A DNA stretch of 64,000 nucleotides. It comes from Agathobacter sp. (GTDB taxonomy: Bacteria; Bacillota; Clostridia; Lachnospirales; Lachnospiraceae). The stretch is taken from positions 62,001 to 126,000 of the forward strand of contig JALEKN010000012.1 of the NCBI GenBank assembly GCA_022769125.1, in the 5' to 3' direction. The notes under the pieces are model-generated. The model did no database searches. It worked only from the letters and a program-made list of their open reading frames with translations, and was not told the origin of the DNA. A program made the position numbers and the translations under genes. How positions within the stretch are numbered: position 1 is the stretch's first letter; the number at the start of each line of letters is the position of its first letter. Below, in pieces: positions 1 to 9,208 of the stretch.

Positions 1-1
1 G

Positions 2-625
2 ATGGAGGCACTGTTGGATATATTATCTTCTGCGATAGGGGCTTTGACGAATCCAAATAAACTACAAAAAACATTTAAAAGCGTAAGCAAATCAAAGATT
101 ACGGCAACTACTATTACGAAATATATTGAATACTTGGAAGATGCTTTTTTAATCGAAGAAGCAAATAGATATGATATTAAGGGAAAATCCTACATCGGGA
201 CGCCACTAAAGTATTATTTTATGGATATGGGACTTAGAAATTCACGCATCAATTATAGGCAAATGGAAGTGTCTCATTCTATGGAAAATGTGATTTACAA
301 TGAACTTAGGATGAGAGGATTTAGTGTTGATGTTGGTAATCTGACTGTTGTTGAAAACGAGAAAACAGGAAAAACAGTAAAAAAGCAGTTAGAGGTTGAT
401 TTTATCTGCAACAAGGGATCCAAGAAATACTACATTCAGTCTGCGTATATGCTTGGAACAGCAGAAAAGATGGAGCAGGAGATTCGCCCATTTTTGAAGA
501 TAAATGATTCCTTTAAGAAAATTGTTATCACTTCAGATACACCTAAACCGTTTTATAACGATGATGGAATTTTGATGATGAATGTGTATGACTTTTTGTT
601 AAATGCTAATTCGCTGGAACTATAA
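2..625 (+). CDS. AAA-family ATPase with DUF4143 domain, C-terminal part (5' truncated by window)
   Basis: The 207 visible residues match the C-terminal half of the large AAA + DUF4143 family. There is a winged-helix-like stretch (KYIEYLEDAFLIEEANRYD), the YYFMDMGLRN segment, then an ENVIYNELRMRG...EVDFIC nuclease-like fold core typical of DUF4143. Family members are usually near 400 residues with an N-terminal Walker A/B ATPase, so the ATPase half should lie upstream of the window. The ATG at position 2 is therefore probably internal. The biological role of these proteins is poorly defined; some have been linked to toxin-antitoxin-like or DNA-associated functions. The base composition is AT-richer than the genes after 2.4 kb, as in the ABC genes that follow, which may mark an accessory patch. 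Confidence 0.8.
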   Translation: MEALLDILSSAIGALTNPNKLQKTFKSVSKSKITATTITKYIEYLEDAFLIEEANRYDIKGKSYIGTPLKYYFMDMGLRNSRINYRQMEVSHSMENVIYNELRMRGFSVDVGNLTVVENEKTGKTVKKQLEVDFICNKGSKKYYIQSAYMLGTAEKMEQEIRPFLKINDSFKKIVITSDTPKPFYNDDGILMMNVYDFLLNANSLEL

Positions 626-655
626 ATATAGCCTATGTAGAGAGGGATTTTTGTT

Positions 656-1600
656 GTGGGAACAGGACTGATTGAATTTAAGAACGTACGAAAAAGATAT
701 GGTAAAAAGAGTAAAGATGTATTGAAGCAAATTTCGTTTTGTGCATCAGAGGGTGAAATCATAGGCGTACTGGGAAAGAACGGCGAAGGAAAAACAACCT
801 TGATTAAATGCATGCTCCGGCTTTTGTCAATCGATGACGGAGAGATAATATTTGACGGTGAAAATGTAAATACGATCAAGACCGAGTATTATTATAAGAA
901 AATCGCGGCTGTTTTAGAAGGAGATAGAAATCTTTACTGGTTTTTAAGCGGTTATGAAAACATATTGTATTATGGGCGCTTAAAGAATATCCCAGATTCC
1001 ATAATTAGAGAACAGGCAGATTTATATTTAAAGCGTTTTAACTTGTTCGAGGATAAGGATAAAAAAGTAAGCCACTATTCCCGTTGAATGCAACAAAAAC
1101 TTTCCATTATCATTTCCCTGTTAGGAGAACCCAAGGTATTGCTTTTAGATGAGCCTACGCTGGGATTAGATGTGCAGACGAAGGCGGAGCTTATTACATG
1201 CTTAAAAGAACTTGTAAAAGAGCGCAATATCACGATCTTTATAACATCCCATCAATTAGATGTTATAGAAAAAATGGCAAGCCGTCTGATCCTACTACAA
1301 GAGGGGAAAATTGCATACGATGGCAATGTCATGGACTTTAAATGCAAATATAGCAAAGAAAAATACCAGATCACGATCCGGGGCAAGTCAGATCTGTATC
1401 TTAAGGAAAATTATGCGATTGAAGATACATACGACAGCACTATTATAACAATAATGGGTGAAAATTCGCGTGATGTCATGCAAACGGTAGCAACGCTGAT
1501 AGATCGGGGGTATGACGTTATTTCTTTTAATAAGGATACATCCGATTTAGAAGATATTTTGCTTAGCTTTTATAAGGATGGTGCAGAGGAGTTATGTTAA
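656..1600 (+). pseudogene. ABC transporter ATP-binding protein interrupted by one in-frame TGA
   Basis: Read through position 1085-1087 this is a complete ABC-2-type ATPase of about 314 residues. It has Walker A GKNGEGKT near residue 40, the signature region SHYSR-x-MQQKLS, Walker B VLLLDEPTLGLD and the H-loop SHQLD. The stop TGA stands exactly where the signature glycine codon (GGA in SRGMQQ) is expected, so one G-to-T change explains it. Both halves (656-1087 and 1088-1600) remain open, and the downstream half begins with ATG directly after the stop. The start is a GTG at 656 behind AGAGAGGG. The last codons overlap the permease gene. It may be a recent pseudogene, a sequencing error, or be read through; split halves would not be expected to make a working ATPase. 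Confidence 0.85.
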
Positions 1601-2349
1601 GAATTTTACGGGCTGAATTTCGGAAAAATATAATAGAAATGAAAACATATTATCCAGATCAGATCGCAGATTTTATAATCAAGTTTATAATATTTGTTGC
1701 ATTTTTTGTGGGATTTGGAAAATCAAGGATTAACGAAACCAATTTTTGCATAGGCTATTTGTTCTGGATGATCTCCTCACAGATCATTTCAGAAGCTTCT
1801 GTAAATATTTCGTTTGAAAAACAAGTGGGGACAATAGAGCAGCTGTTAATAAAACCATATAAGATGGACATTATTTTAGCGGTGAGGACATTTATATCCT
1901 TTATGGTGTCATTTGCTAAGTATTTACTGCTTTACATTATTATCTATTTCCTGTTTGGAATATACATAAATATTAGCGTTGAATTAGTGATTATATGCGT
2001 GATATCCCTTATCGGCTTTTTAGGCTTGGGCATTGCATTGTCCGGAATTACGATGATCTTTTCAAAAACCGCATCATTTGAAACGATTATTTCATACTTG
2101 CTGCTGCTTTTGTCAGGATCTGTTATATCGTATGATAATATAAATCGTTCGGTCTTTAATGTTATGAAATTATGTCCCTTTGTATATGAAATATATCTGG
2201 CGCAAAATATTGTTGCCGGTGAAAGTTTAGGAAGCGGACAGACTATTTATCTATTGGCAATCAATGTAATAATGCTCTTGTTAGGAATGCTCGTGTTTAG
2301 GGCAATACATAAGTATGTGACAAGAGTAGGAATTTCAAATGATTATTAA
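1594..2349 (+). CDS. ABC-2 type transporter permease
   Basis: This is a 251-residue integral membrane protein with about six hydrophobic segments and an N-terminal cytoplasmic stretch (LRILRAEFRKNIIEMKTYYPDQ) typical of ABC-2 permeases. It overlaps the end of the preceding ATPase gene by 7 bases, so the two were built as one export unit, probably for a lipid, drug or peptide. The substrate cannot be read from the sequence. Many related systems have two permease genes, whereas only one is present here, so a homodimer is likely. With the partner ATPase carrying a nonsense codon, the transporter may be inactive. It is markedly AT-rich compared with pyrE downstream. Confidence 0.85.
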   Translation: MLRILRAEFRKNIIEMKTYYPDQIADFIIKFIIFVAFFVGFGKSRINETNFCIGYLFWMISSQIISEASVNISFEKQVGTIEQLLIKPYKMDIILAVRTFISFMVSFAKYLLLYIIIYFLFGIYINISVELVIICVISLIGFLGLGIALSGITMIFSKTASFETIISYLLLLLSGSVISYDNINRSVFNVMKLCPFVYEIYLAQNIVAGESLGSGQTIYLLAINVIMLLLGMLVFRAIHKYVTRVGISNDY

Positions 2350-2384
2350 AGGGTATCCGGATAAAGGTCTGAGTTAAAATCGCA

Positions 2385-2413
2385 TTGAAAAACTCCGCTG
2401 TTTATGGTAGCAT
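2385..2413 (+). promoter_or_regulatory. Probable pyrE promoter
   Basis: TTGAAA (2385-2390) and TAGCAT (2408-2413) are separated by 17 bases and lie about 70 bases before the pyrE start. The -10 hexamer is only moderately good. Confidence 0.45.
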
Positions 2414-2484
2414 GGAGACATTGCAGAAGAAAGAAAAAAGCAATGAAAGAGGCAGAAGCCCATAAGCATAGGAGGTCTACGGAC

Positions 2485-3165
2485 ATGGAACAGTATAAGC
2501 AGGAATTTATAGAATTTATGGTGGAGAGCGATGTGCTCAAATTTGGCGATTTTACGCTTAAGAGCGGAAGAAAATCGCCATTTTTTATGAATGCGGGAGC
2601 GTATGTGACCGGATCACAGCTAAAGCGCCTCGGAGAATATTATGCAAAGGCAATCCATGAGAACTATGGAGACGATTTTGATGTGTTGTTCGGACCGGCG
2701 TACAAGGGAATCCCGATCAGCGTTGTGACGGCGGTTGCTTATAGCGAGCTGTACGGTAAGGAAGTGCGTTACTGTTCTGACCGCAAGGAGGAGAAGGACC
2801 ACGGCGCAGATAAGGGCAGTTTCCTCGGAAGCAAGCTCAAGGATGGCGACAGAGTGGTAATGATCGAGGATGTTACAACCTCCGGCAAGTCAATGGAGGA
2901 GACGGTTCCGAAGGTAAAGGGAGCAGCGGATGTACAGATCGTTGGACTGATGGTTTCCTTAAACCGCATGGAGGTCGGACTTGGCGGCAAGAAGAGCGCG
3001 CTTGACGAGATCAAGGAGACTTACGGATTTGACGCAAAGGCAATTGTTACGATGAAAGAAGTGGTAGAGCATTTGTACAATCGGGAGTGCCAGGGCAGAG
3101 TGGTCATCGATGATGAAATAAAATCCGCGATAGATGGATATTATAAGCAGTATGGCTGCAAATAA
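2485..3165 (+). CDS. pyrE: Orotate phosphoribosyltransferase
   Basis: This enzyme joins orotate to PRPP to make orotidine 5'-phosphate in de novo pyrimidine synthesis, in the cytosol. The 226-residue product has the diagnostic PRPP-binding motif VVMIEDVTTSGKS and the catalytic-loop region RKEEKDHGADKGS. The fold begins FMVESDVLKFGDFTLKSGRKSP, as in other PyrE proteins. The chosen ATG (2485) sits 8 bases behind AGGAGG (2470-2475); an in-frame ATG at 2404 has no comparable site. No other pyr genes are adjacent. The gene stands alone at the head of a + strand run and slightly overlaps the VanZ-like gene. Confidence 0.96.
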   Translation: MEQYKQEFIEFMVESDVLKFGDFTLKSGRKSPFFMNAGAYVTGSQLKRLGEYYAKAIHENYGDDFDVLFGPAYKGIPISVVTAVAYSELYGKEVRYCSDRKEEKDHGADKGSFLGSKLKDGDRVVMIEDVTTSGKSMEETVPKVKGAADVQIVGLMVSLNRMEVGLGGKKSALDEIKETYGFDAKAIVTMKEVVEHLYNRECQGRVVIDDEIKSAIDGYYKQYGCK

Positions 3166-3631
3166 AAATAAATTTGACAAACACAAACGATTTATCCTGA
3201 TCCTTTTTATTGCTTATCTGTTGCTTTTGTCCTATTTCCTGTTCTTCTCAGAGGCGATGGGACGCATGGGGACAGAGGCACAGTACCGGTATAACCTTAC
3301 TCTGTTCCGGGAGATAAAGCGATTCTATAAGTATCGGGAACTGCTTGGTTACAAAGCATTTTTCCTTAACGTATTCGGCAATGTGATTGCGTTCATTCCA
3401 TTTGGACTGCTGATTCCGAAGCTGCTGCCGAAGCTTAGCAGCTGGTTTTGGGTGACGGTTCTGGCATTTGAATTCAGCCTGTGCGTTGAGGTAGTCCAGC
3501 TATGTTTTAAGCTGGGAAGTTTTGATGTGGACGATCTGCTGCTGAATACGATTGGTGGTTTTATCGGCTATTGGGTTCATTACATTTGGGATAGGAGCAG
3601 GAAACGGAATGTTTCTGATAAGAAGGCGTAA
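3152..3631 (+). CDS. VanZ-like family membrane protein
   Basis: A protein of about 159 residues with a basic N-terminus (NKNKFDKHKR) followed by four hydrophobic segments. It has the conserved VanZ features NVFGNVIAFIPFGLLIP and the acidic motif FELSLCVEVVQL-like followed by GSFDVDDLLLNTIGGFIGY. VanZ proteins are linked to low-level teicoplanin resistance, but most chromosomal members have no proven role beyond envelope stress. The start could be 3134 or 3152; both overlap the end of pyrE and neither has a strong Shine-Dalgarno site, so translation is probably coupled to pyrE. The C-terminus overlaps the next small membrane gene by 23 bases. Confidence 0.85.
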   Translation: MAANKNKFDKHKRFILILFIAYLLLLSYFLFFSEAMGRMGTEAQYRYNLTLFREIKRFYKYRELLGYKAFFLNVFGNVIAFIPFGLLIPKLLPKLSSWFWVTVLAFEFSLCVEVVQLCFKLGSFDVDDLLLNTIGGFIGYWVHYIWDRSRKRNVSDKKA

Positions 3632-3944
3632 ACGATTTCAGTTTACCGAAAGAAAACACTCGAAAAAAGGAATCATAGCGAGCGTTCTATCTGCAGCGGT
3701 GCTTGTTGCATATGGCGTTATTGTTACACAGGCATTCCGCACGGACGGTAGCTTGTCTGCATATTACGGGAGTGCGGGGATATGCTTGTTTGTTGTTTCC
3801 GTAGCGCTTGTTGTACTTGCGGGGCAGAGTCTGATGGAGGAGGATTCCTATCCGCTTTTTCCGAGACTCTCACTCATATTGTCGATCCTTGCAGTTGGCT
3901 GCTGGGGGGCAACCTATGCGCTGGGACTTGGAATTATCGGATAG
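3609..3944 (+). CDS. Small membrane protein of unknown function
   Basis: A 111-residue protein with a very basic N-terminus (MFLIRRRKRFQFTERKHSKKG) and three predicted membrane helices, ending in LAVGCWGATYALGLGIIG. The ATG at 3609 is preceded by TAGGAG and GCAGGA; an upstream in-frame ATG at 3552 lies deep in the VanZ-like gene and lacks a site. It resembles short three-helix proteins found in many Lachnospiraceae genomes (possibly the DUF6142 group, from memory only). The function is unknown. It overlaps the VanZ-like gene and precedes the aminopeptidase by 25 bases, so all are probably one transcript. Confidence 0.7.
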   Translation: MFLIRRRKRFQFTERKHSKKGIIASVLSAAVLVAYGVIVTQAFRTDGSLSAYYGSAGICLFVVSVALVVLAGQSLMEEDSYPLFPRLSLILSILAVGCWGATYALGLGIIG

Positions 3945-3969
3945 TGCTTTAAATGGAGGAAGATTATAT

Positions 3970-6006
3970 ATGAAATATTTGGAACTGATAAAACCATCGA
4001 ATGAGCTTGTGGAGGAACGATTCTTACTCATTCGCGAGCGGCTGGGCGAGATTAAGGAAAAGCCGGAAGTCGCAGCACCATTTGATGGATATTTCCAGAT
4101 GTTCGCCACGCAGTTATTGCAGTTGATTGAGGTGGAGGCGCAGGCAGAGAGCGGAGCAATTGCCGGCTGGAGCGCAGAAGAAGGAAAGCGGATCAATGAT
4201 GCGCTGTATGCACCTTTTATAAAAGAAAATTATGAGACCTCTTATGCCAACCCGGCGTATGCGGTCCGGGTACTAGGGGAAGAACTTGGCGCGCATCTGG
4301 CAGCCGTCTTTTATATGCTGACAGAGTACAATACTTATGCATTTGAGGGAAACCGGTTTTACGTATGCATTTTTGCGGAACTTGTGGTGGAGCTTTATAC
4401 ACAGTTTGAGGATGCGGCGGAGTTCTCACCGGAGGAAGTAAAGGCGAGCATCTATTCTTTCATGCATGACTATTCGGATGTCAGGATGGAGGACAAATTC
4501 GGACGTCTGTTAAATCCGGATTACGACTATTTTAAGGATCTTGTCATGGAATCTGACTTGTCGGATGATGCATACCTATATCGCTTTGGTCTGCATGTCG
4601 GAGAGAATGAGACGAAGAGCAGAGCATATCTTGCAACTTTTTCGGAGAAAGAGATACAGGCAATGGCAGATACCTACACCGAGGGGTATCGTATCGGTTT
4701 TGCGACCTGCAACAAGGATATCAGTAAGAAGAGCGTAGCCGAAATCCGTTATCCGCTTGGTTTTGAGCGGATGGCACGCGCGGCAGTGCATAATTTTGAA
4801 AAAATCAACCTGCGTGTGACAATCAGACCGTATGCCACCTCTGCCAATAAGCAGGCAGATTACGATATGAAAGAAGCTGCGGCGCTCTGGATGGATAAGG
4901 CGTATGTGGAGTACCGCTTAGAGTGCCAGCACAATGCGCTTGAGGCGCTTAAGGACATCGCGCCGGGCTATGGTGGCCCTGCTGTGATCGAGGTGTTTGG
5001 CGAGGAGCCGTTCTCTCCAGTCAGCAAGAAGGAGAATCCGGCATACACTGAGAAACAGCAGAAGCTTATGGTTCAGATGATGAGTGGATCATCTCAGATG
5101 CTGAACGAATATATCCACGGCGAAGAGAGAAGCTTTACGATCATCGCATATCCGCTTCCGGCGATTGGGAAGGATTACGAGGCAATCTTTTCCGAGACTG
5201 TTAAGCTTAACACGCTTGATTATGTACTGTATCGGGATATGCAGCAGAAAATCATAGATATTCTTGACACTGCGGATCGTGTGCACATCCAGGGAACCAA
5301 TGGCAATAGGACCGATCTGTATGTGAAGATCCATCCACTTGCCAACCCGGACAAGGAGACTGCATTTGAAAACTGTGTTGCTGATGTCAATATTCCGGTA
5401 GGCGAAGTATTTACCTCTCCGGTACTAAAGGGAACGAACGGTAAGCTTCACGTCAGCCAGGTATACCTCGGAGAGCTGAACTATCTGAATCTGGAGATTG
5501 ATTTCAAGGATGGAATGATCGACACTTATACCTGCACGAATTTTGAGGAGGAAGCGGAGAACAAAAAATACATCGAGGACAATGTGATGTTTCATCATCC
5601 GACACTGCCGATGGGCGAGTTTGCGATAGGAACCAACACGACTGCATACCGTATGGCGCGTGTATACAATATTGCGGACAAGCTGCCGATCCTGATTGCA
5701 GAGAAAACCGGACCGCATTTTGCAGTGGGTGACACCTGTTATACCTATGATGAGGATAACATCACTTACAACCCGGACGGAAAGGCGATCATCGCAAGAG
5801 ACAATGAGGTGTCTGCACAGAGACAGACTGATCTGTCCAAGGCATACTTTAACTGTCATACCGACATCACGATTCCGTATGACGAGCTTGGCGCGATCAC
5901 GGTCATCCGCGGGGATGGAACTACGCAGGATATTATCCGCGACGGACGTTTCGTAGTTCCGGGAACAGAGATACTCAATCAGCCACTCGATGAGTTAATG
6001 GCGTAA
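3970..6006 (+). CDS. M29-family aminopeptidase (leucyl aminopeptidase-like)
   Basis: This 678-residue cytosolic metallopeptidase would remove N-terminal residues from peptides. The C-terminal 320 residues carry M29 hallmarks: the RVHIQGTNGNRTDLYVKIHPL region, NIPVGEVFTSPV with its metal-ligand glutamate, and HPTLPMGEFAIGTNT with a metal-binding histidine and glutamate. It is longer than classical AmpT/AmpS enzymes (about 410 residues) because of an N-terminal helical extension of some 300 residues seen in clostridial homologues. The start at 3970 has GGAGG 7-8 bases upstream, whereas the earlier ATG at 3889 does not. No signal peptide is present. The gene is followed 38 bases later by purE. 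Confidence 0.88.
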   Translation: MKYLELIKPSNELVEERFLLIRERLGEIKEKPEVAAPFDGYFQMFATQLLQLIEVEAQAESGAIAGWSAEEGKRINDALYAPFIKENYETSYANPAYAVRVLGEELGAHLAAVFYMLTEYNTYAFEGNRFYVCIFAELVVELYTQFEDAAEFSPEEVKASIYSFMHDYSDVRMEDKFGRLLNPDYDYFKDLVMESDLSDDAYLYRFGLHVGENETKSRAYLATFSEKEIQAMADTYTEGYRIGFATCNKDISKKSVAEIRYPLGFERMARAAVHNFEKINLRVTIRPYATSANKQADYDMKEAAALWMDKAYVEYRLECQHNALEALKDIAPGYGGPAVIEVFGEEPFSPVSKKENPAYTEKQQKLMVQMMSGSSQMLNEYIHGEERSFTIIAYPLPAIGKDYEAIFSETVKLNTLDYVLYRDMQQKIIDILDTADRVHIQGTNGNRTDLYVKIHPLANPDKETAFENCVADVNIPVGEVFTSPVLKGTNGKLHVSQVYLGELNYLNLEIDFKDGMIDTYTCTNFEEEAENKKYIEDNVMFHHPTLPMGEFAIGTNTTAYRMARVYNIADKLPILIAEKTGPHFAVGDTCYTYDEDNITYNPDGKAIIARDNEVSAQRQTDLSKAYFNCHTDITIPYDELGAITVIRGDGTTQDIIRDGRFVVPGTEILNQPLDELMA

Positions 6007-6044
6007 ATGATCATAGATAAATAAGCACAAAAAGGAGAAAAGAA

Positions 6045-6551
6045 ATGGCACAAGTAGGAATTGTAATGGGAAGCGACTCAGATATGCCGGTTATGGCAAA
6101 GGCTGCAGATGTATTGGAGCAGCTTGGCGTAAGCTACGAGATGACGATCATCTCCGCACATCGTGAGCCGGACGTATTTTTTGAGTATGCAAAGAGCGCA
6201 GAGGAAAAAGGCTTTAAGGTAATCATTGCAGGAGCAGGAATGGCAGCACACCTTCCGGGAATGTGCGCAGCAATCTTCCCGATGCCGGTAATCGGAATTC
6301 CGATGCACACTACTTCTCTTGGCGGGAGAGATTCTCTTTATAGTATCGTGCAGATGCCGACCGGTATTCCGGTTGCAACCGTTGCAATCAATGGTGGTGC
6401 AAATGCAGGAATCCTTGCAGCAAAGATCTTAGCTACATCAGATGATGCACTTCTTCAGAGAGTAAAGGATTATGCGGCAGATCTGAAAGAACAGGTGAAG
6501 GCAAAGGATGCACATCTGCAGGAAGTCGGATATAAGAACTACGCAAAATAA
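6045..6551 (+). CDS. purE: N5-carboxyaminoimidazole ribonucleotide mutase
   Basis: PurE converts N5-CAIR to 4-carboxy-AIR in purine synthesis. The 168-residue protein has the class I motifs GIVMGSDSDMPVM, the ISAHREPD loop with its catalytic histidine, IAGAGMAAHLPGM and the substrate loop of type SLGGRDSLYSIVQMP. AAAAGGAG lies just before the ATG. It is separated from other pur genes but lies 38 bases downstream of the aminopeptidase. A terminator-like hairpin follows at 6622-6669. Confidence 0.97.
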   Translation: MAQVGIVMGSDSDMPVMAKAADVLEQLGVSYEMTIISAHREPDVFFEYAKSAEEKGFKVIIAGAGMAAHLPGMCAAIFPMPVIGIPMHTTSLGGRDSLYSIVQMPTGIPVATVAINGGANAGILAAKILATSDDALLQRVKDYAADLKEQVKAKDAHLQEVGYKNYAK

Positions 6552-6621
6552 AAGCCAGACAGACGTTTCCAATTATACACGTAAAAAACATCGAATTTGT
6601 ATTGTTTTTGAAATGGTCACA

Positions 6622-6669
6622 AACCCCTATAATAAGTATCATATAATGGTACAATTATAGGGGTTCTTG
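6622..6669 (+). terminator. Rho-independent terminator after purE
   Basis: Perfect 12-base arms AACCCCTATAAT (6622-6633) and ATTATAGGGGTT (6654-6665) enclose a 20-base loop and lead into CTTGTTTTG. The loop has its own small inverted repeat (GTATCAT/ATGGTAC-like). The same stretch contains two TATAAT sequences, so a GH74 promoter here is possible but no good -35 was found. Confidence 0.6.
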
Positions 6670-6722
6670 TTTTGTGGGAAAAATCTTTTCCACGGAGCAG
6701 AATGCCTGATGGAGGAATCTAT

Positions 6723-9194
6723 ATGCAGGAGAAATACACATATCGCAATCTCCCGATACCAGGAGGCGGCTATGTAACCGGATTTACATTTCATGAAAAC
6801 GAACCGGGGGTACTTTATCTCAGAACGGACATTGGCGGCGCATACCGGTTCTGCCCGGACGAGAGACGTTGGGTCAGTCTGATCGATCATGTGAATATGA
6901 AGGATTTGAGAGAAACATTTCCTATCGCGCTGGCGCTCGATGACAAAGACCCGGCAAAGTTATATATTGCGAGTGGAATATGGAACAATCCGCCGGGCAG
7001 ACTTTCCGTATCAACAGATTATGGAAAGCATTTTACATACTATGATATGCCAATGCGTGTGCATGGAAACTTAAACGGAAGAGGAACTGGGTATCGGCTG
7101 ATTGTTGACAAAAAGGACAGCAAGCGTCTGTATTATGCAAGTCAAGCGGATGGATTGTGGACGAGCCCAAACGGCGGGGCGGATTGGGAGAAGCTTGCGG
7201 CTATGCCGGAGGACTATCTGACCTTTGTGGGACAGACAAGGGATGGCAGAGCACTCATTGTCGGAAGCGCCGGAATCACAACGAAGCGGAGTGAACATCT
7301 CAGGGGAAAGAGCCTTTATGTCTCCTATGATGAGGGGCAGACGTTTACGCAGCTGTGGCAGCCGGAGGATGGCGAGGTAGAGGGCGTAAAACTTGCCGGA
7401 TTGGTGGCACAGCGCTACACGATGGATAGGCATTATCTGTATGTGACCTATTCTGTGATGGGACCGAATGCCTATGTATTGGAACATGGGTATAGCTGTG
7501 ACGGCGGAAGTGTGATTGGTGGAAAGGTCGTACGCTATCCGATTGAGCAGGACGGAACGATTGGACAGGGCGAGGATATCACGCCTCCGATACTCTGTCA
7601 GGGTGGTGCTAATATGTTCGACACGCCGGAGCGGGAGAACCGTGCGGGCATGGATAAGAATGCAGATGGTACGCAGATGTTGCAGCATGGATTTAGCGGA
7701 ATATCCTGCACAATGCAGAAGCCGGGGCTTTTGGTGGTATCGACCATCAGCAAGGAGGACGGCGACTGTATGTACCGGTCCTTTGACTATGGACAGACAT
7801 GGGAAGTAATCCTATATGATCTTTCTGTTGGACGTCTGGATTTTAGAACTTCCTATATGACACCGCAGTATAATGGAGGCCACAGTCTGGTTCATTGGAT
7901 GACGGATATCAAGATCAACCCGTTCAATTCGCAGGAGCTGTGGTTCAACACCGGGACGGGCGTATTCTGTACCAGAAATCTATTGGAGGATGTGGTTGTG
8001 TTTTCCGATTGGTGCGATGGTCTGGAGGAGACTGTTCATCTAAATCTCTACAGTCCGCCGAAGGGGGAAGTGCAGCTGATCGACATTTTAGGTGATCTGG
8101 GAGGTTTTGCATTCCGCAATCTGGATAAGCCATGCGATAATTCTTTTGACGATGCGGATGGAAACCGCTACATTACCTGTATAAACGCAGATTATTCCGA
8201 CGTAGACCCGGATGTGGTTGTTGTGACACCGAGAGGCAACTGGACAGGAAAGACGAAGGGCGGGTTAATCCTATCGAAGGATCAGTGCAGGACTTTTGAG
8301 CGGCTTTCGATGCCATACGGCATATCGGAAAAGATCAATCAGGCACTTGCCGCAATTGAACGTCCGAATGTAAATAGTGGCTGGGTGGCAATCTCACCGG
8401 ATTGCAAGAGTCTTGTATGGTCGGTTGCAGATAATATATTTCTTCCAGCAGATATGGTGATTGTCAGCGTGGATGGCGGCAAGTCATTCCGGAAGGCAAA
8501 TATCTATGACCTTTCCGGCAACTGTATTTCTGACTATCCGATCACGGAGGCAGCACCGGTACTTGAACACAAATATCCGCAGAACGAAGCGCTTGAAGAG
8601 GGTAAGCACATTTATGCATACGGCATGAAGGTGTTTGCAGACCGGTGTGACAGTGAGGTGTTCTATGGTTTTGGACGACATTTTGAACTGTATGTCAGCA
8701 CGGATGGTGGCTGTAATTTCTATCAGAAGAAGCTGCCGGGGAATACGCCATGTGTGGATTTTTCACTGATCGACTGCGCGAATAAGACTGAGGTGCGGGG
8801 CGAGTGTGGAAAGAGCGGCGTGTTCTACATGGCACTCAGAGAGCAAGGCCTGTATAAGCTGGTTTATGACAGAGCTGCCGATGAGGTAAGTATTATCAGA
8901 CTGAGCAGGGATGGAGATATTTTCTACCGCATGGGACTTGGCGTGATTCGTCCGGGCGCGGATTATTACAAAGAAGATAAGGCAATTTATACGGCTGCAA
9001 CGATTGATGGCACTTATGGTTTTTACCGCAGTACGGATGAGGGCAGGACATATACAAGACTAAATACCGATGCGCAGATGTACGGGGAGATCAACAGTCT
9101 TGAAGGCGACAGCCGCACATACGGACGATTTTATATTGCAACAGGAAGCAGAGGCGTGCTCTATGGGGAGCCGGCGGCTTCGGATGATAAGTAG
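6723..9194 (+). CDS. GH74-family xyloglucanase-like glycosidase, apparently cytosolic
   Basis: An 823-residue protein built from BNR/sortilin-like repeats (GRLSVSTDYGKHFTYY, YGQTWEVILYD, DGGCNFYQKK, DEGRTYTRL) that make the tandem seven-bladed propellers of GH74. The opening PGGGYVTGFTFHENEPG and YLRTDIGGAYRF carry the first catalytic aspartate (D36), and WMTDIKINPFNSQELWF carries the second (D395). GH74 enzymes cleave the beta-1,4-glucan backbone of xyloglucan or its oligosaccharides. No signal peptide is visible at the ATG (6723, GGAGG upstream), so it probably acts on imported oligosaccharides. It lies 14 bases before the GH31 alpha-xylosidase-like gene, a natural partner. The exact cleavage mode (endo or chain-end) cannot be told. 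Confidence 0.87.
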   Translation: MQEKYTYRNLPIPGGGYVTGFTFHENEPGVLYLRTDIGGAYRFCPDERRWVSLIDHVNMKDLRETFPIALALDDKDPAKLYIASGIWNNPPGRLSVSTDYGKHFTYYDMPMRVHGNLNGRGTGYRLIVDKKDSKRLYYASQADGLWTSPNGGADWEKLAAMPEDYLTFVGQTRDGRALIVGSAGITTKRSEHLRGKSLYVSYDEGQTFTQLWQPEDGEVEGVKLAGLVAQRYTMDRHYLYVTYSVMGPNAYVLEHGYSCDGGSVIGGKVVRYPIEQDGTIGQGEDITPPILCQGGANMFDTPERENRAGMDKNADGTQMLQHGFSGISCTMQKPGLLVVSTISKEDGDCMYRSFDYGQTWEVILYDLSVGRLDFRTSYMTPQYNGGHSLVHWMTDIKINPFNSQELWFNTGTGVFCTRNLLEDVVVFSDWCDGLEETVHLNLYSPPKGEVQLIDILGDLGGFAFRNLDKPCDNSFDDADGNRYITCINADYSDVDPDVVVVTPRGNWTGKTKGGLILSKDQCRTFERLSMPYGISEKINQALAAIERPNVNSGWVAISPDCKSLVWSVADNIFLPADMVIVSVDGGKSFRKANIYDLSGNCISDYPITEAAPVLEHKYPQNEALEEGKHIYAYGMKVFADRCDSEVFYGFGRHFELYVSTDGGCNFYQKKLPGNTPCVDFSLIDCANKTEVRGECGKSGVFYMALREQGLYKLVYDRAADEVSIIRLSRDGDIFYRMGLGVIRPGADYYKEDKAIYTAATIDGTYGFYRSTDEGRTYTRLNTDAQMYGEINSLEGDSRTYGRFYIATGSRGVLYGEPAASDDK

Positions 9195-9208
9195 AAGGAG
9201 GAGAAGTT

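Noticed and set aside
7071-7688. A 205-codon open frame on the - strand opposite GH74
   Set aside because: Antisense shadow with irregular composition.
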